A stretch of DNA of 64,000 nucleotides, from assembly GCF_901000735.1 (NCBI RefSeq), contig NC_081543.1, positions 26,741,515 to 26,805,514 on the forward strand, given 5' to 3'. Source of the stretch: Corylus avellana. Lineage: Eukaryota; Streptophyta; Magnoliopsida; Fagales; Betulaceae. Each line of letters starts with the position of its first letter. The first letter of the stretch is position 1. Positions 35,821 through 48,800 of the stretch are shown piece by piece. The position numbers and the translations under genes are program-made. The notes under the pieces were generated by a model. That model had not been told where the DNA came from, ran no database searches, and worked only from the letters and a program-made list of their open reading frames with translations.

Positions 35821-38800
35821 ACTTTTTACGTTAATCACTTAATTAACAACAAAAAAATAAAATAAAAATCACTTAAAACACATTTCGTATGAACGTATAA
35901 AAACTAGTGTTACTGTATAGCATGATACTATAGAAAGCATAGAAAGGGGTGTGCTGTCCACACTCCACGAACACTTGCAAATTGTGGTGCCAAGTAATCA
36001 TTAGAACCGACGATTTGACAACACTAAAAGGGGTTGAAGCATAAACTACCACCTATACAAACATTCCTCTAGCATTGGAAATTCTTTGACTGATGTCCCC
36101 ATTGGTGAATGAAATTCTCATTTTCAAATGTTATATATTCACACCATCCCAATTAAAAAAATAAAATAAATAAAACAATATCGTCGTCTCTTTTTGACTT
36201 GCGCTTTGGCCTTTTCCAATTTTGGGCACAATGGTTGTCTGATTAAGAAAAAAGAATATATAATTTGTCCAAACCAAACAAAACCCATATATGGGTTTGC
36301 TTTCTTGCTGTTAAATTAGATTCAACATGATCATGTCTCTTATGATTCCTTTAGTGCAGCATCATATTTATGTTACACGAGTCAAATCCCAGGTGGACAA
36401 CAAAAATTGTTCCTTTTCTTCATCTAAATCGATTGCTGCACTCACTAAAGGGAACCACCAGGTGTTACTCCCCCAGGTAAGTCTTTAAGCATATTATTTT
36501 TCGATCAATATCTCATATGCACCATATATATATATATGGGAATGCTAGGTACTGTTCTCTTAGTGTTTTTTGGTTTTTGGGTGGATATCATTTTCTAAAA
36601 ACTGGGTAAGAGAAATAATTAAGGAACCCGTTAGGCCAGTTTCTATTTTTACTGTTTTAGAAAGTAATATCCACTAGAATGAGAAGAATACGAGGAGAAC
36701 ACATTGTTTGGCAATGGGCATGTATTGGGGTTCTTGGTTTGGAGGTGATTAATGTGATATAAAAGTAGATAAAAAATTTGAATTTTTTGTATTGAAACGT
36801 GAAAGAGTTTTGGTTTATAGTAGGTTTTTTGTTTGAATAATAATAAAAGTAATAAGAAGTGATTAATGTGATAAATAAAAAGTAAGAATGTTGGGAAATT
36901 GGAAAAAAATAAAATAAAAAATAAAAAGAAGAAGAAGAAGAAAGAATTTGGCATGTCTTTTGCCAAACAAGGCCCTAGCATTTCTCATATATGTAATATA
37001 CCTGGGTTTTTTTCATTACAGTAATTTTAATTACTCGTCTCTCGTCCTACTTTCATACCACTAGCTGGCTGATGTAGTAATGAACTTTTTTCTTTTTTTA
37101 ATAAAGACGAGTCTAATGGCTAATGAATATTGCCACATTAGTCCACTGGAATAAGAGTGGTGTAGTTTAATGTTGGGACGTTTTTCCTGAATAATATATG
37201 ATATAATTTGAGCCATTCTATAAAAATTCTTAGCGTATTAACTATGCGTGTTACTTGTCACAATTTTAGCCACATGTAACAATTTTAGAAAACCTAGGGT
37301 TTACAGTCACTAATTATTATGATTATTATTATTATTATTATTTTATTTTTTTGTGAGTAGTCACTAATTAATTAGTTTCTGCTATTATACATTAGATTAG
37401 AATTGGATTCCTTCCTTCAACAATCTGTCAATCAAATAACCCTTCCTAAGGTAGAAAAAGCAAACTATGTATCCAATCCAAACATGCCCTCAGATACATT
37501 ATCATGGTATAGAAATGGTAGCTTTTAAAAGCAACTTTAAAGCTTAAGGTATATTATTATTTAGTCAAAGATGTCAAGCTAAATGTACAATATTAGTACT
37601 TTAGTGAGTCCTTGTAAGTGTACCTAATGCCATATTCCTATAGAGATCAAAGATTGGCTGGCCTTTTGTGTGGCTGCAAATGTCCTAGCAAAATTGTGTG
37701 ATATTTGTCAAGTATAATCCAGAAATATTGATGTGGAATTGGGAAAAACTAGTGGAGATGGGAGTTTTAATGGTCAGTATCACTTGGTTAAAATATTAAT
37801 TAAATAATTAAATTTATTATTTATTATCAGTATAAATTTTTAAAATAATTGGTAATAGTTTTACCGACACAAATTTCTTTGGAGGAAATTTTCTTTAACC
37901 TATTCTAATTGGGTTTCTCAAAAATTAATGTTTGGCTTCCTAGGTTAGTAAAATAACAATAAATGACTATTAAAAATATTAAAGAAATATGTGAGAGATA
38001 ATACTTAGCACTTATTAAAGTAGGTTGAAGAAAATTTCCTCAAAACTGGGCATATATTAAAGCAAAGATCTTGAATTCAAACCTTACTCTCTGTTATTTA
38101 CCTCCCATTCATATTGGACCTCATTTATTTTCCGTTCACACGTGAGGAAGGACGTTATAATATAAATTAAATGATTAAATTCATATATTCTTATTAGTTT
38201 AATTAGCTATTCATTTAAACTTTTGACTAGATAAGTAGTGATTTAACCCGCATAATAAAAATGGGTCAATTTCTTTGAGATAAGTAATGATTTAACATGC
38301 GCGTAATGATAGTGGGGAGGTTTCTTTTTAAGTAGCAAATTGTGCATGACAGAGTTGCAAATTAAAGGAGATGATGTGGATTGATGGAGACAATATTTCT
38401 GTGCAAAGAGAATCGTCTACTCAAATACGTGGAATGTAAACATGCTACTCCAATGACAAAATAAAGAGGCATCTGTTCACTATAAATCTTGCTTTAAAAT
38501 AAAGTTTATGATAAGTGACATTGATTACTTGCTAGAATCGTGAGTAACAAACCACCACTCAACCTTCTTCTTGGCTTTTAGGTCAAGAAATTATGGGAAA
38601 GAATCATTTTAATTATATTTATCGTTTAATATTTACTAGCCTATATATAACCAGCTTTATGCGCATGTTTTTGTCTTAAATTCTTGGAAAAAATTATATT
38701 TAATCTTTAGGGTTTCGTTTGATCTGGATTTTCAATTTCAAGACGTATTTCTGTCACTTTGTCGTCAAAATTAAAGTTTTTCATATGGTACATGTGTTTT

Positions 38801-38902
38801 ATTTGACATGTCAACATCCATCTCAACACTTGATCAATGCAATGCAACACTAATGGAACCAAAGTCTTTTGTTACTGTGGGTTTGCTTTTTAGGTTCTCA
38901 GG
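35821..38902. repeat. Right copy of 3.1-kb direct duplication starting at the N gap
   Basis: The 3,082 bp begin at the first base after the gap and correspond to 32631-35720. At 38902 the sequence carries on past the point where the left copy is cut off. See the left copy for details. Confidence 0.93.
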
Positions 38903-38940
38903 TTTTGTGTTTTTTTAAGTATTACGTGTCAAATCGATGA

Positions 38941-38973
<33 letters not shown>

Positions 38974-39527
38974 TTTGTGGGGTCTTTTGTTTTGTTTTTA
39001 TTTTTTATGAATGACTTTAACACTTGTTAACGTGACACTGCATTGAAATATTTATCATGTGTCAAATGAGATATGTAACATATGACAAATCGTTAACTTT
39101 GACAATAAAGTGATAAAATACTTATTTTAAACTGCTTCCTCACATTGAACGATTACATGGTGTTAAGCAAAACATATGAATTTTTTTTTTTGAAATGACT
39201 ACTTATTTTAAACTTGAACAAAACCTAAGGTCTATATTTTTTAAATTGAAAACTTAATGACTAAATTCAAAACATATGAAAACCTATTGGCTAAATATGA
39301 TTTGTCCCTAAATTCTTCTTAAGAAATTTTTAGTTTGACAAAGCTGCCTCTTCCAGAAATCAAATACATAACACATAAAATTGCATCTTTACAAATAGGA
39401 AAAAACAAAACTTTTCTAAAAACAATTATACTATCAAATTATAAAAAATAAAATTAGATTTTAACAAAGGAAAATCTGTTCCTGAGTTGATTTCACATTT
39501 TTTTCATATCATATATATATGCGTAAA

Positions 39528-39560
<33 letters not shown>

Positions 39561-39594
39561 CTTAACCCAATTTGTGTATTTTTAAATATTATTA

Positions 39595-39783
39595 AGGGTT
39601 AAATACTCTATACCCCATGTGGTTTAGTTGATTTATTTTTTCCTCTTTAGGGTTTGATTTTTATCACATGAGGTCCTTGTGGTTTTGATAATAGACCAAA
39701 TTAGTCATTCTGTCAGTTGACCGTTAGTTGACTTAACGGAAATCCACGTGGACCAATCAAATATTGACACGTAACACCTGCTT

Positions 39784-39815
<32 letters not shown>

Positions 39816-40410
39816 GAAAAAAAATTGGGGGTGGCTCCTTAGCCATTTGGGAGCCACCCTCTTTGGCCATGGGGGTGGCCCGTGGCCTGGCCACCCCCAT
39901 CTGGGCCGGATGGGGTGGGGGCTCTGGAGTGGAGCCAGGGGTCAAACCACCCCTAGTGGGTACTGGAGGTGGCTCGGCCACCCCCAACCACCATTGGGGG
40001 TGGTTTTGGCCACCCCCTAAGCTCCATGGGAGTGGCCGAGCCACCCCCAGTACTCACTTGGGGTGGTTTCGGCCACCCCTAGTACCCACTGGGGGTGGTT
40101 TCGGCCAACCCCATCCGGCCAGATGGGGGTGGCCATGGCCAAAGAGGGTGGCTCCCAATTTTTTTTTTTTTAAATGCATTTTTTTTTAATTTAAAAAAAT
40201 AAATAAAAAAATTTTAAGTATGTGCCATGTGTCAACATTTGATTGGTCCACGTGAACTTCCGTTAAGTCAACTAACGGTCAACTAACAGAAAAACTAATT
40301 TGGTCTATTATCAAAACCACAAGGACCTCCTGTGATAAAAATCAAACTCTAAGAGGAAAAAATAAAGGAACGAAACCCCAGGGGGGTATTTAGTATTTAA
40401 TAAGAGTAAT
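39595..40410. mobile_element. Foldback element with ~190-bp inverted ends and GC-rich core
   Basis: The left arm (about 39600-39785) and right arm (about 40212-40406) are inverted copies. Landmarks: GTTAAATAC-..-TACCCC, GGTTTGATTTTTATCAC, GGTCCTTGTGGTTTTGATAA, GTTGACTTAACGGAA, CCACGTGGACCAATCAAAT. The core, 39828-40155, is strikingly GC-rich and is itself made of repeated, inverted GGGGGTGGC/GCCACCCCC words. Both strands read open across the core (95 and 141 codons), but only because of the biased composition. Non-autonomous, with no transposase. Confidence 0.75.
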
Positions 40411-40808
40411 AGAATACTATTTTAAGCAAAATTTTGTTTTTTCATAAATACTTAGCCAAAAATAAAAAGATTATGTAACCTAATTTGTGTATTCGTAAAT
40501 AATATTAAATAAATTAACTTTAATATTATGAGAAATGCCACTTACTATTCTCAAATCCTTCTCTCATCTTCCTTTTTTGAAAGTTAACCATTAGATTTGT
40601 AGGACTTACACCTTTACTTATGTGTGTCCTACAAATCCAATGGTTGATTTTCTAAATATGAAGATAAAGAAGAATAAGAGAATGATGAAAGAATATTAAA
40701 TAACATTTATTGAATAGTATTTATAATTATTTTAATAGATAACGTTCTTCATCCATAAATACTTAGCCAAAAATAAATACTAAACGCACGTTTCACTTAA
40801 AATGCTTA

Positions 40809-41041
40809 GGGTTTGTTTGAGATTGTGTTTGAGGGGCGTAAAAGTGCTTTTAATACTCAAAAAGTCCATTTGAAGAAAAAAATATTCGTTTGATAAAAAA
40901 AATAGAAATGTTTTTAAAGGTTCAAAAAACTTAGAAATTACCAAAACACATTTTTGGCAAAAGCTTAAAAATGAAACTTTTGCTCAAAAGTTATTTTTAA
41001 CTTAAAAATTCTATTTCTTAAACACAATCTCAAACATACTC
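40809..41041. mobile_element. Tourist-like MITE with TTA duplication
   Basis: The 233-bp element has termini GGGTTTGTTTGAGATTGTG and, inverted, CACAATCTCAAACATACTC, flanked by TTA on both sides (40806-40808, 41042-41044). These are typical PIF/Harbinger features. Confidence 0.78.
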
Positions 41042-41339
41042 TTAGAAGTTACTATATGTACATTTTACTTTATAAAAAAAAAAAAAAAAAAACACTTGTT
41101 GCAATTTTAGCCAATTCTCTTTAAAGATTTGGCCATACTTACATAGATCTAGAATAAATTCACTTAAAACTATGCTATGCAGCCGACGTCCAGGATAACT
41201 TACTCTATCGACATTGACTCAACAATAACTATTTATCTTTTAACAGCTCCACTCATCTATTAATATTCAATGACATAACACTAACTAAGCTCACAGATAG
41301 TACCAAGACATTTTAATACAGCCCACAAATCGCCCCTTC

Positions 41340-41560
41340 TACGACCTGACTATAAGGTTGCAACTTATTTGATCCTATACTCGATGAGCTGCTTTTGATC
41401 ATATCCTTGATGTGGTAGTGGCTCAAATATCAAATGATACAAAGTTTGAGTAAAACTTACCTTTGAAAACCGGTTTACAAAAGGATGATGTCCCATAGCT
41501 TATATATACATGGTTAAAATTGTGCTTAAGCTAAATAAAACACTTAAGATCATAACAAAT
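41340..41560 (-). repeat. Dispersed LTR-like repeat, copy 2
   Basis: Counterpart of 24640-24852. It contains CTCGATGAGCTGCTTTTGATC, ACCTTTGAAAACCGGTTTACA, CTTATATATACATGG and CACTTAAGATCATAACAA. The PBS-like word of copy 1 is decayed here. No ORF. Confidence 0.45.
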
Positions 41561-42114
41561 TGTTTAGTGGCTGACGTGATAGTAACATGTGATTGCAACG
41601 TCCCTAAGGGACATGTAGTACCCTAGCAGCAGTACTCTTAGCAACCAATGAACGTGAAAACCAAAATATTGCTGATAAAAGAACAAATTTAACTCAACTA
41701 ATGCAAGTATATTTCCCTTTGAATTTGAAATTCTCTATCCTCCAATTCCATGGCAAGCTTTAGACAAATTTAACGTCTAGTAAACACAGGATTCACAGCA
41801 TCCATCTAGAGCATGTGATTCGAAACATTGGTCAATATGTTGGGCCATTACCAGAAAGTTTACGGTCAATTGACCTGTAAGGCTTATTAAAATGTCTAGC
41901 AATATTCTAAAATGGTATCTTGAACAAAAGAAAAAAGTATCAAATTTAAATATTTCAATCACATTGTTTAGCTATTATTTATTGATTATTATGTTGTTTT
42001 TTAAGGTTAAATCCAAAAAACTTTCTTGTGGTTTTCTTGTTTTATCAAAACACTCCATGAAATTTAAAAATCAATAAAACTTAACCTAAACAATGATTAA
42101 ATTTATAAATTAAT

Positions 42115-42260
42115 TTAGAATATAAATTAAATGATTAAATTTCTCATTTCATATTAGTTAAAGCTATTGGGATAAGAGATTATTTAACATGGTATCTTAG
42201 TAAATGTCATGAGTTTGAACCTTATCTCTGTCATTTATCTCTTATTTCAATTAAATTTTA
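42115..42260 (+). mobile_element. SMART/TRIM-like remnant
   Basis: It shows the LTR-like part ATTAAATGATTAAAT... ending TTTAAC, the PBS-like ATGGTATCTTAG, and the internal CATGAGTTTGAACCTTATCTC. A second LTR-like part was not found. Confidence 0.55.
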
Positions 42261-42970
42261 AAAATAAGTCGTAATTGAACGAAATTAATCATTGGACTTT
42301 CTGAATTTATAATATATACGTACTTCAACCATTTGCCATTTTGTCACTTAAATAATAATAATAAAAAAACCCACTTAAGACTTATAAAAACATTTCCACA
42401 TATATACATATCTTTGTCATGTTGGCGTATCCCTAAATTATGAAGAAAAAAAAAGGGTGGCGTGAGAAAATCTTCTATGTGTTGATGAGGTTCTCCGACA
42501 ATTTACCTCCCATTTGACGGCGGAGAGTCATTTTAGTATTAAACAATGTTGTAGCATCCAAAAAGCATAAGCAATGTTGTAGCCAAGGAACCACTAGTTC
42601 TCACTCAATTCAAACTTCCAAAGCACAATAAAAAGTCATTAATCTTATTATTTGTCACCAAATATACATATATGACACAAATAGTGTCCCACAAAAAGAA
42701 AAAGAGAGAGAGAGAGGGAACAAAGGAAAAAAAAAAACAAAAAAAAAAAAAAAAAGAAGAAGAAAAAAGAAACCAAAAAGTAACCCTACCAGAAATTAAC
42801 TAACTCCTGCTAGTCTATAACTGCCCAATTAACTACAACTTTAATCTCAGCAACCTGTGGCGACTTATTTCAGAAAAAAAAGCCTTTCCGAGCTACTTTT
42901 TGCTTGAGAAAAAAGGCTTCCTAGTCATGTACTCTGGACAACCTATCCTAAGAAACATCCTCCTGGGAAA

Positions 42971-44433
42971 TCAAAATCCATAGTACTGCAACTGTGTGGC
43001 TCCAAAGGTGTTCACAAACTCCCCAATTCTCACTGTTCCATTCTCTTCATGCAATCCCTCAAGCTGCATACAAAAATGAATCAACTCTATGCCTAGAAAA
43101 TGCTATCGATTATGAATAATCGTAACGGATTATCGACGTTTAGAAAGCCGTTGCGCTAACGAACAAGCAAAGAAGTAAAGAAGCATTAAAATGCAGAGAA
43201 AGTTGTTACCCAGAGATCATCTTCGTCTTCAACACTGGTTGAGCATGCAGCCTTGGGAGTGTCACCGGGTTCGTCGTTGCGTGCGAATCTACCACGTATG
43301 CGGGGTCGGTTGTCGGCTAGTGTTTTTCGGCATGCATACTTGGTGCCAACACAAAGAACAGAAAAGCCAACCACATTTAGTTTAGATTAATCAAAAGCAA
43401 TATTAACACACTTTGTTTAAGTATATTCATGTTAGATTATTATTATTACTAAGCTTTTTTTTTTTTTTTTTTGCGAAAAAGAAAAGAAAAGGTAAAGTTT
43501 TGTCTTTAAACCAAACTGGTTATACCTTATTCATCCCCCCCCAAAAAAAAAACGAAGAAAAAAGAAAAAAACAAACTGGTTATACCTTAATGGTCTTGTT
43601 GAAGTTCCTCTGGTTTCTTTTGGCTCTGTATTTGGAAATCCTCTCTTTTCTCTCTTCTGCACTGTAACGGCCTACTTTGAAATTCGTTTCCTCAATGAAT
43701 GAGCTTTCTACGGCCAAAGAGCTGGAGAAGGACCTCTGGGTGGCATGGGGTGCTTTGGTGGTCTGATAATCAAGGAAGATATTTAGATTGAAAAACAGAG
43801 GGAAAAAAAAGAGGAAAAAAACAGAGGAAAAAAAAGAGTTATTCTGACCTGCAAATCTCCTGTGCTGCAAACCCTCCTCATTTGGCCACCAAAAATCTCC
43901 TGGTTCTGGAAACTGGGGGACTCCATGAGAGTGTCAAAGCGAGGCTGAAAGAGAAAGCCTGTCTTTGCATCAAAAGAATTACTGCTGTAGCTCCTCTGCA
44001 TCAACTTAGCCACATTCTCAGCCCCTCCTCCACCGCTGTAACTGTGGGGAAGAAAGGCCTGGTGGTTGAAAGAAGACTCAAAACCCATTTGACATTCCTC
44101 GTTCTTGACCTCCAAACCTTCCAATCCAGACATATTCCCCAACCCGTTATCAAAATCAGAACCATTCTGCAGCCACTGCAAGTGGGTAGTCTGGTAAAGG
44201 TTCAAGCTCTCAAATTGGTGGCTGGGAGAGGAAGAGAGGAGTGTAGAAGAATAGTGGTCAAAGGAGTGAGATTCATCAACTGGGTTCTGCTGGTTTTGGC
44301 TGTCTGAAATTGCCTGGAAAATATCAAGGGGTGAGTCAGGGATGAAGGTCAGGTCTCCATCAGAGGAGACCATGTCTGAGGTTGAATGGCGGTAGAAAGG
44401 GTCGTGATCAAAAAGAAAGAGATCAGAAGACAT
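42971..44433 (-). CDS. CCT-domain protein (CMF type)
   Basis: Probable nuclear transcriptional regulator with a C-terminal CCT (CONSTANS, CO-like, TOC1) domain and no B-box or pseudo-receiver domain. Four coding exons on minus: 43849-44433, 43586-43762, 43210-43338 and 42971-43063, all GT-AG and phase 0. The joined frame is 984 bp, 327 aa. Residues 1-195 are Ser/Gln/Asn-rich with a 4-Gly stretch. The CCT domain, residues about 227-277, runs from RYSAEERKERISKYRAKRNQ across the exon 2/3 junction to RIRGRFARNDE. After it come an acidic EDEDDLW and a conserved-looking C-terminal exon. ATG at 44431-44433 was preferred over an in-frame ATG 51 nt upstream because MSSDLFLFD starts the family-like N-terminus; the upstream option adds 17 residues. 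CCT domains bind DNA with NF-Y partners in studied cases; the target here is unknown. Resembles the Arabidopsis At5g41380 neighbour of XPB, from memory. Confidence 0.92.
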
Positions 44434-45846
44434 TGAAACCCAATTCTTCTTCTCTGAAATCCAACTAGAAAACAACCAAAACAATTAAAAAAACCAAAAA
44501 AAAAAAAAAACACGATAAAATCCCACGAGCAAGCAGTGTTTGTTGCTGATATAAAATAATTTATAGCAGCAAAATATATGTTTCTTTCTTTCTTTGGTGG
44601 CTATTTTGTCTGGGTATTTGGTTCTGAAACGGCAACAAAGCAAAACTGACACTTGGGTTCTGATTTGTTTATTCAAGGCTTGGGATTACTAGAGCTACAA
44701 GACAAAGAAAAGCCATTTCTCGTCTCTCTCTCTCTCTCCAAATGAGATTTTCAAACGCAACACAGGAAGAGACCAGTCCACTTCCTCCTCTATACCCTAT
44801 ATAAAAAGAGCCAAAAAATTATTATTTACACTTTAACCCCTACATACTTTTCTAAGTCTCAAACTAACCTCGATACTATTGGATTTTCAAATTAAAGCCC
44901 ATAATTAATTATTATTTACGGTACAATAAAATCTTTGATGCTTAATTTGAAAATAAAAATTAAAAAGATTTAAAAACATCTGCTATAGACGTATTAACAA
45001 ACAAGAAAAACACATCTACACGAGGTAATGTGTCAAGAGAAATTGGTATAAGAAGCCGTTGATACATTTTTTGATAATGAAATCCGTTAACAACCAAAAA
45101 TGGATGGCCCTGATAAGGTTTACAAGTTAGTTTTTGATGTAATTGAAGGTAAAGAGGGAAAATTACCAGACACTTCCATTGATAAATTGGTATCATAGAG
45201 CCCTCCCTCGCATTATATTCTAAAGAAGTATAATATGATGTGTGAACTAATATGGTGCAAAATGCTTCTCCAAGTGGGTTTAGGTATACAAGGTGTTCAT
45301 TGAGGATCAAAATTGACTGCAATTCCTTTAACAAATTACGACTTCCTCAAACCCTTAATGAGAATGATCATAATAGAGAGAGTCGATATATACAAACAGA
45401 TGATCGGACAGTTTGAGACGTGACTCGCCGGCCATTGATTAATGTGGACGGCCAATTTAAGAGGTTTTGGGTCCCTTCATCGAACCTATCGAAAAATTCA
45501 TTTAGAAATTTTCCCGTGATAACGAATCAACCAATAAGAAACCGCCACGTGGAAAGAAATGGCAAAAAAATTCCCAATTGGTGGGTGGGGACCGTGGGGT
45601 CGTCGTCGTTGACACCGTCGTCTTCCAAAGCTGGAAATTTGCATTTTGTATTTTGTCTCGGCGTTCTTCGAGGGGAGAACGTTTTGGTTTTAAAAGTCTC
45701 AACGAAGACTTGAAAATTGTATATACGTCTCTTTCACTTTTTCTTCGTCTTCGTGGAGATCTAGAGCTAGGGTTTCTTCTGCGCTTCTGGTTCAGTCTTT
45801 CACAGAGAGAGAGAGAGAGAGAGAGAGAGATCGAGATTGTACAGAC
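44434..45846. promoter_or_regulatory. Divergent region between CCT gene and PLAC8 gene
   Basis: The 1.4-kb spacer holds both promoters and leaders. On the CCT side a CT/GA run at ~44724-44742 and a TATATA word near 44798 could belong to the promoter or leader. On the PLAC8 side an (AG)13 run at 45807-45830 lies 17-40 nt before the ATG, inside the probable 5' UTR. Confidence 0.5.
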
Positions 45847-48800
45847 ATGGCGTCGCAGATGCACCTGGACAAGATGCAGCTCCGCCAGAACTTCCGGAAT
45901 CTCTGGCACACCGATCTCATGGGAACCATTAAGGCCGACACTCGCTGTATTCTCTCTCTCTTTCTCTATCTATCTATGTGCTTAAATTTGTTGTTATATG
46001 TGAATTCCTTTTGCTGATAGGGTGCTGAATGTGTGTGCAGATTGCTGCTTTGCGTTATGGTGGTAAGTGCTCTTCGATCCGTCGGTTTGTGTCGTAGATC
46101 TGATTAATGCTGTTGATTTCGTTGAATTTGTGGGAGGCTGTTTGACTTGGTCTGACCTTGGTTGACTTGTGAATTCTTTGGTCTTTTGCTCAAATTTGAA
46201 TGGTTTTTTTTGATTAATTGTTGTGAATTGCTTTAAACGGCCGTATCATTGTTGTGGAGGTCGATTTAGATCTTGTTGACATATATTTCATTGCTTAAGT
46301 GAAAGAGGGTGAGTTAAGGTTATCTTTCACTTTAGATTGATATTGTTTGGAATACAGTGTGAACAAATGTATCATTGGGAAAGTCTTATAGACGAACATT
46401 TTATTTGATCAACCTAAAACAATTTGCAGAACTGCATGTGTTGTTTGCATCTTGATTATGTGTTGACATATGTGTAACTAGCCAAATGACATTACTGAGA
46501 GCAACAAATGAGATTCCATATTTAAACAAAAATTTAGGGAAAACGTGAAAAGTGAGTTATCACTAAAATTGATAGAATCATTATAAATTTAGAACTAAAC
46601 TAAGCCACTAGCATAGTATATCTACCCATGCATGTAAGTGCATGCACACAAGCAGGCATGCATTTATTTAGGGCTGAGCATCTGACTTTAAAACCCAACT
46701 GCCTTGATGCTGCCGATTCAAAAACAACCAACGTTAGTCTGTTACCAGTAGGTTGATGGTGTGGTGCAGTTCCTGATGATGAGAAACCAATGCCCATGGG
46801 GCTAGTTGCCTGTCCTGGGGGCTTGCAGTCTAATGATACCTAACTTGGCTGGCGTCCGTTAAAACCAAAATTTCCAAAAGTTTTGTATTCTTCCTTCCTG
46901 ATATAATTTCAATTGTTCCTCACTTCCCTTTTTTTATATCACTCATTAACACTGGCCCTAATTATCATCAAATCCTCATCACTTATCAACTATCTCTTGT
47001 CCGATGATGCTGGTCATCCTCGCTCAACCCATTTTGGCCACATCCCTCTCCAAACCATACCTCATAATCCTTTAACTTTCCTCCAATCATCCTCGTACCA
47101 ACCTTTATGATACTCGAGCCCTTCATGAACAAGCAAAACCGGCACTCTTCGTCCACTCCCTTTACTTCATCTTCTTCCCTCTTTTCAGAGACCTCCTTCC
47201 CTAATTGGTCCAAATTTTCTTGGGGTTTCTCTTCTTTTAGGATTTTGATGCTGATTGAGGGATCTAAGGGCTTAATTGAATTTGGGTTTTCCAAGGTGGC
47301 TATGGATTTAAGAATCAGAATTGAACATGCTAGGTTTCGCTGATTTTGGCAATTAGTATTGGGAGTCATTGAATTAGAACACAAATTGGTATAGCGAGTT
47401 TTTTTTTTTTTTTTTGAGTTTGAGGCTACTTGGGATATGAAGATTGCAAAAATGTTTAGCTGAAAAGTGAGCTTGAATTATATGGGCTGTTTGGTTTTTG
47501 AGGAAATGGCTGAATCAAAAGGTTTAGATTCCATAAAGTTCCTAATGGGTACTACATGTATTCTTTGTCTTGATTTTGTGTCAACATATATATACATATA
47601 TGTGTTTGTGTGTGTGTGTGTGTGATGGGGACAAAGAGGCTTTAGTGTTAGATTACATAGACCATTCTGGCACCTTGTCCATTGGAACCCGTGTTTTCTT
47701 AGGGCGGTTCACGATTGGGAGCTTGAGTCCCTAGTGGCATTCCTCAATGTTTTATACTCATAAAAAATCCTTCCGAGGGAGACATAAAATTTATGGTCCC
47801 CCGCTTGTAATCATAGGTTCAAAGTGAAGAACTATTACCGTACTTTACAGTATGGTGAGTCTTCCCTTTTTCCTTGGAAGAGTGTTTGGAAGGTGCAGGC
47901 TCCTCTTCGTATCGCTTTCTTCACTTGGATGGTGGCTTTGAGTAAAACTTTTACATTTGATAAACTTAGGAGGCGAGGTCCTACCCTTGTCAATCGGTGT
48001 TGTGTTTGCAAGAGGATTGTGCTTAATGAATATGGAATGGGAATGCTCCTCTCCAAGGTCAGATGTCCAATTACTCCCAGAACAAGGAGACCCGTAAACC
48101 ACCTTCTCATCCATTGTGAGTTTAGTAGCGAGATATGGCATTTGATTCTCATCCTATTTGAAGTCACATGGGTCATGCCTAGCAATATTGTTGAGCTACT
48201 TCAATGTTGGAAGACACAAGGACGGGGACAATCCAAAGAGGCCATTGGAAAGCCATCCTTACTTTAATAATGTGGAGCATTTGGAGAGAAAGAAATTGAC
48301 ATCTTCAATCTAATGTGCTTCAACTAAAATCTTCCTTCTTGAGTGTCCTCTTAGATTGAGTTGTAACTTTTGTTCCTAATTTCTCTTCCTCTAACCATGC
48401 TGATCTTGTTCACGTAGTTTTTGAACTCCAATAGGGTGGTTGCTTCTCTTGTATACTTCTCGTGTACGTGAGTTGTGCCTTCTGATAAATCATTATTCAT
48501 AAAAAAAAAAATATCACTAGCAAAATGACTTTATTCAAAATAGTGAATATGCCCAGTTTTAAACAGAAATTGAATGAAGTATGATAGCGAGTGATCGCTG
48601 AAAAATAATTGAATCATTGTAAATTTGGAACTAAAGTAAGCCACTGGCACAATATATCTACCCATGCATGTGAGCATGTGTGTATGTTATATAGATGTCC
48701 TCTGAAAAGTATGTTTTTTGTATGACTGGTATAACTTCTGAATCTTTAGAAAAAGGAAACCAAAAAATGGCAAAGGCCATCTTGGATACTAGTGTACCAT

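Noticed and set aside
39757..40189. ORFs of 95 and 141 codons on opposite strands
   Set aside because: Both are open only because of the G/C-biased palindromic core. The Pro/Gly-rich translations mirror each other.
43882..44307. 141-codon plus ORF over the CCT gene
   Set aside because: Antisense of CCT exon 1.
45502..45909. 135-codon ORFs on both strands around the PLAC8 start
   Set aside because: They read through the 5' UTR GA repeat and the first exon out of frame.
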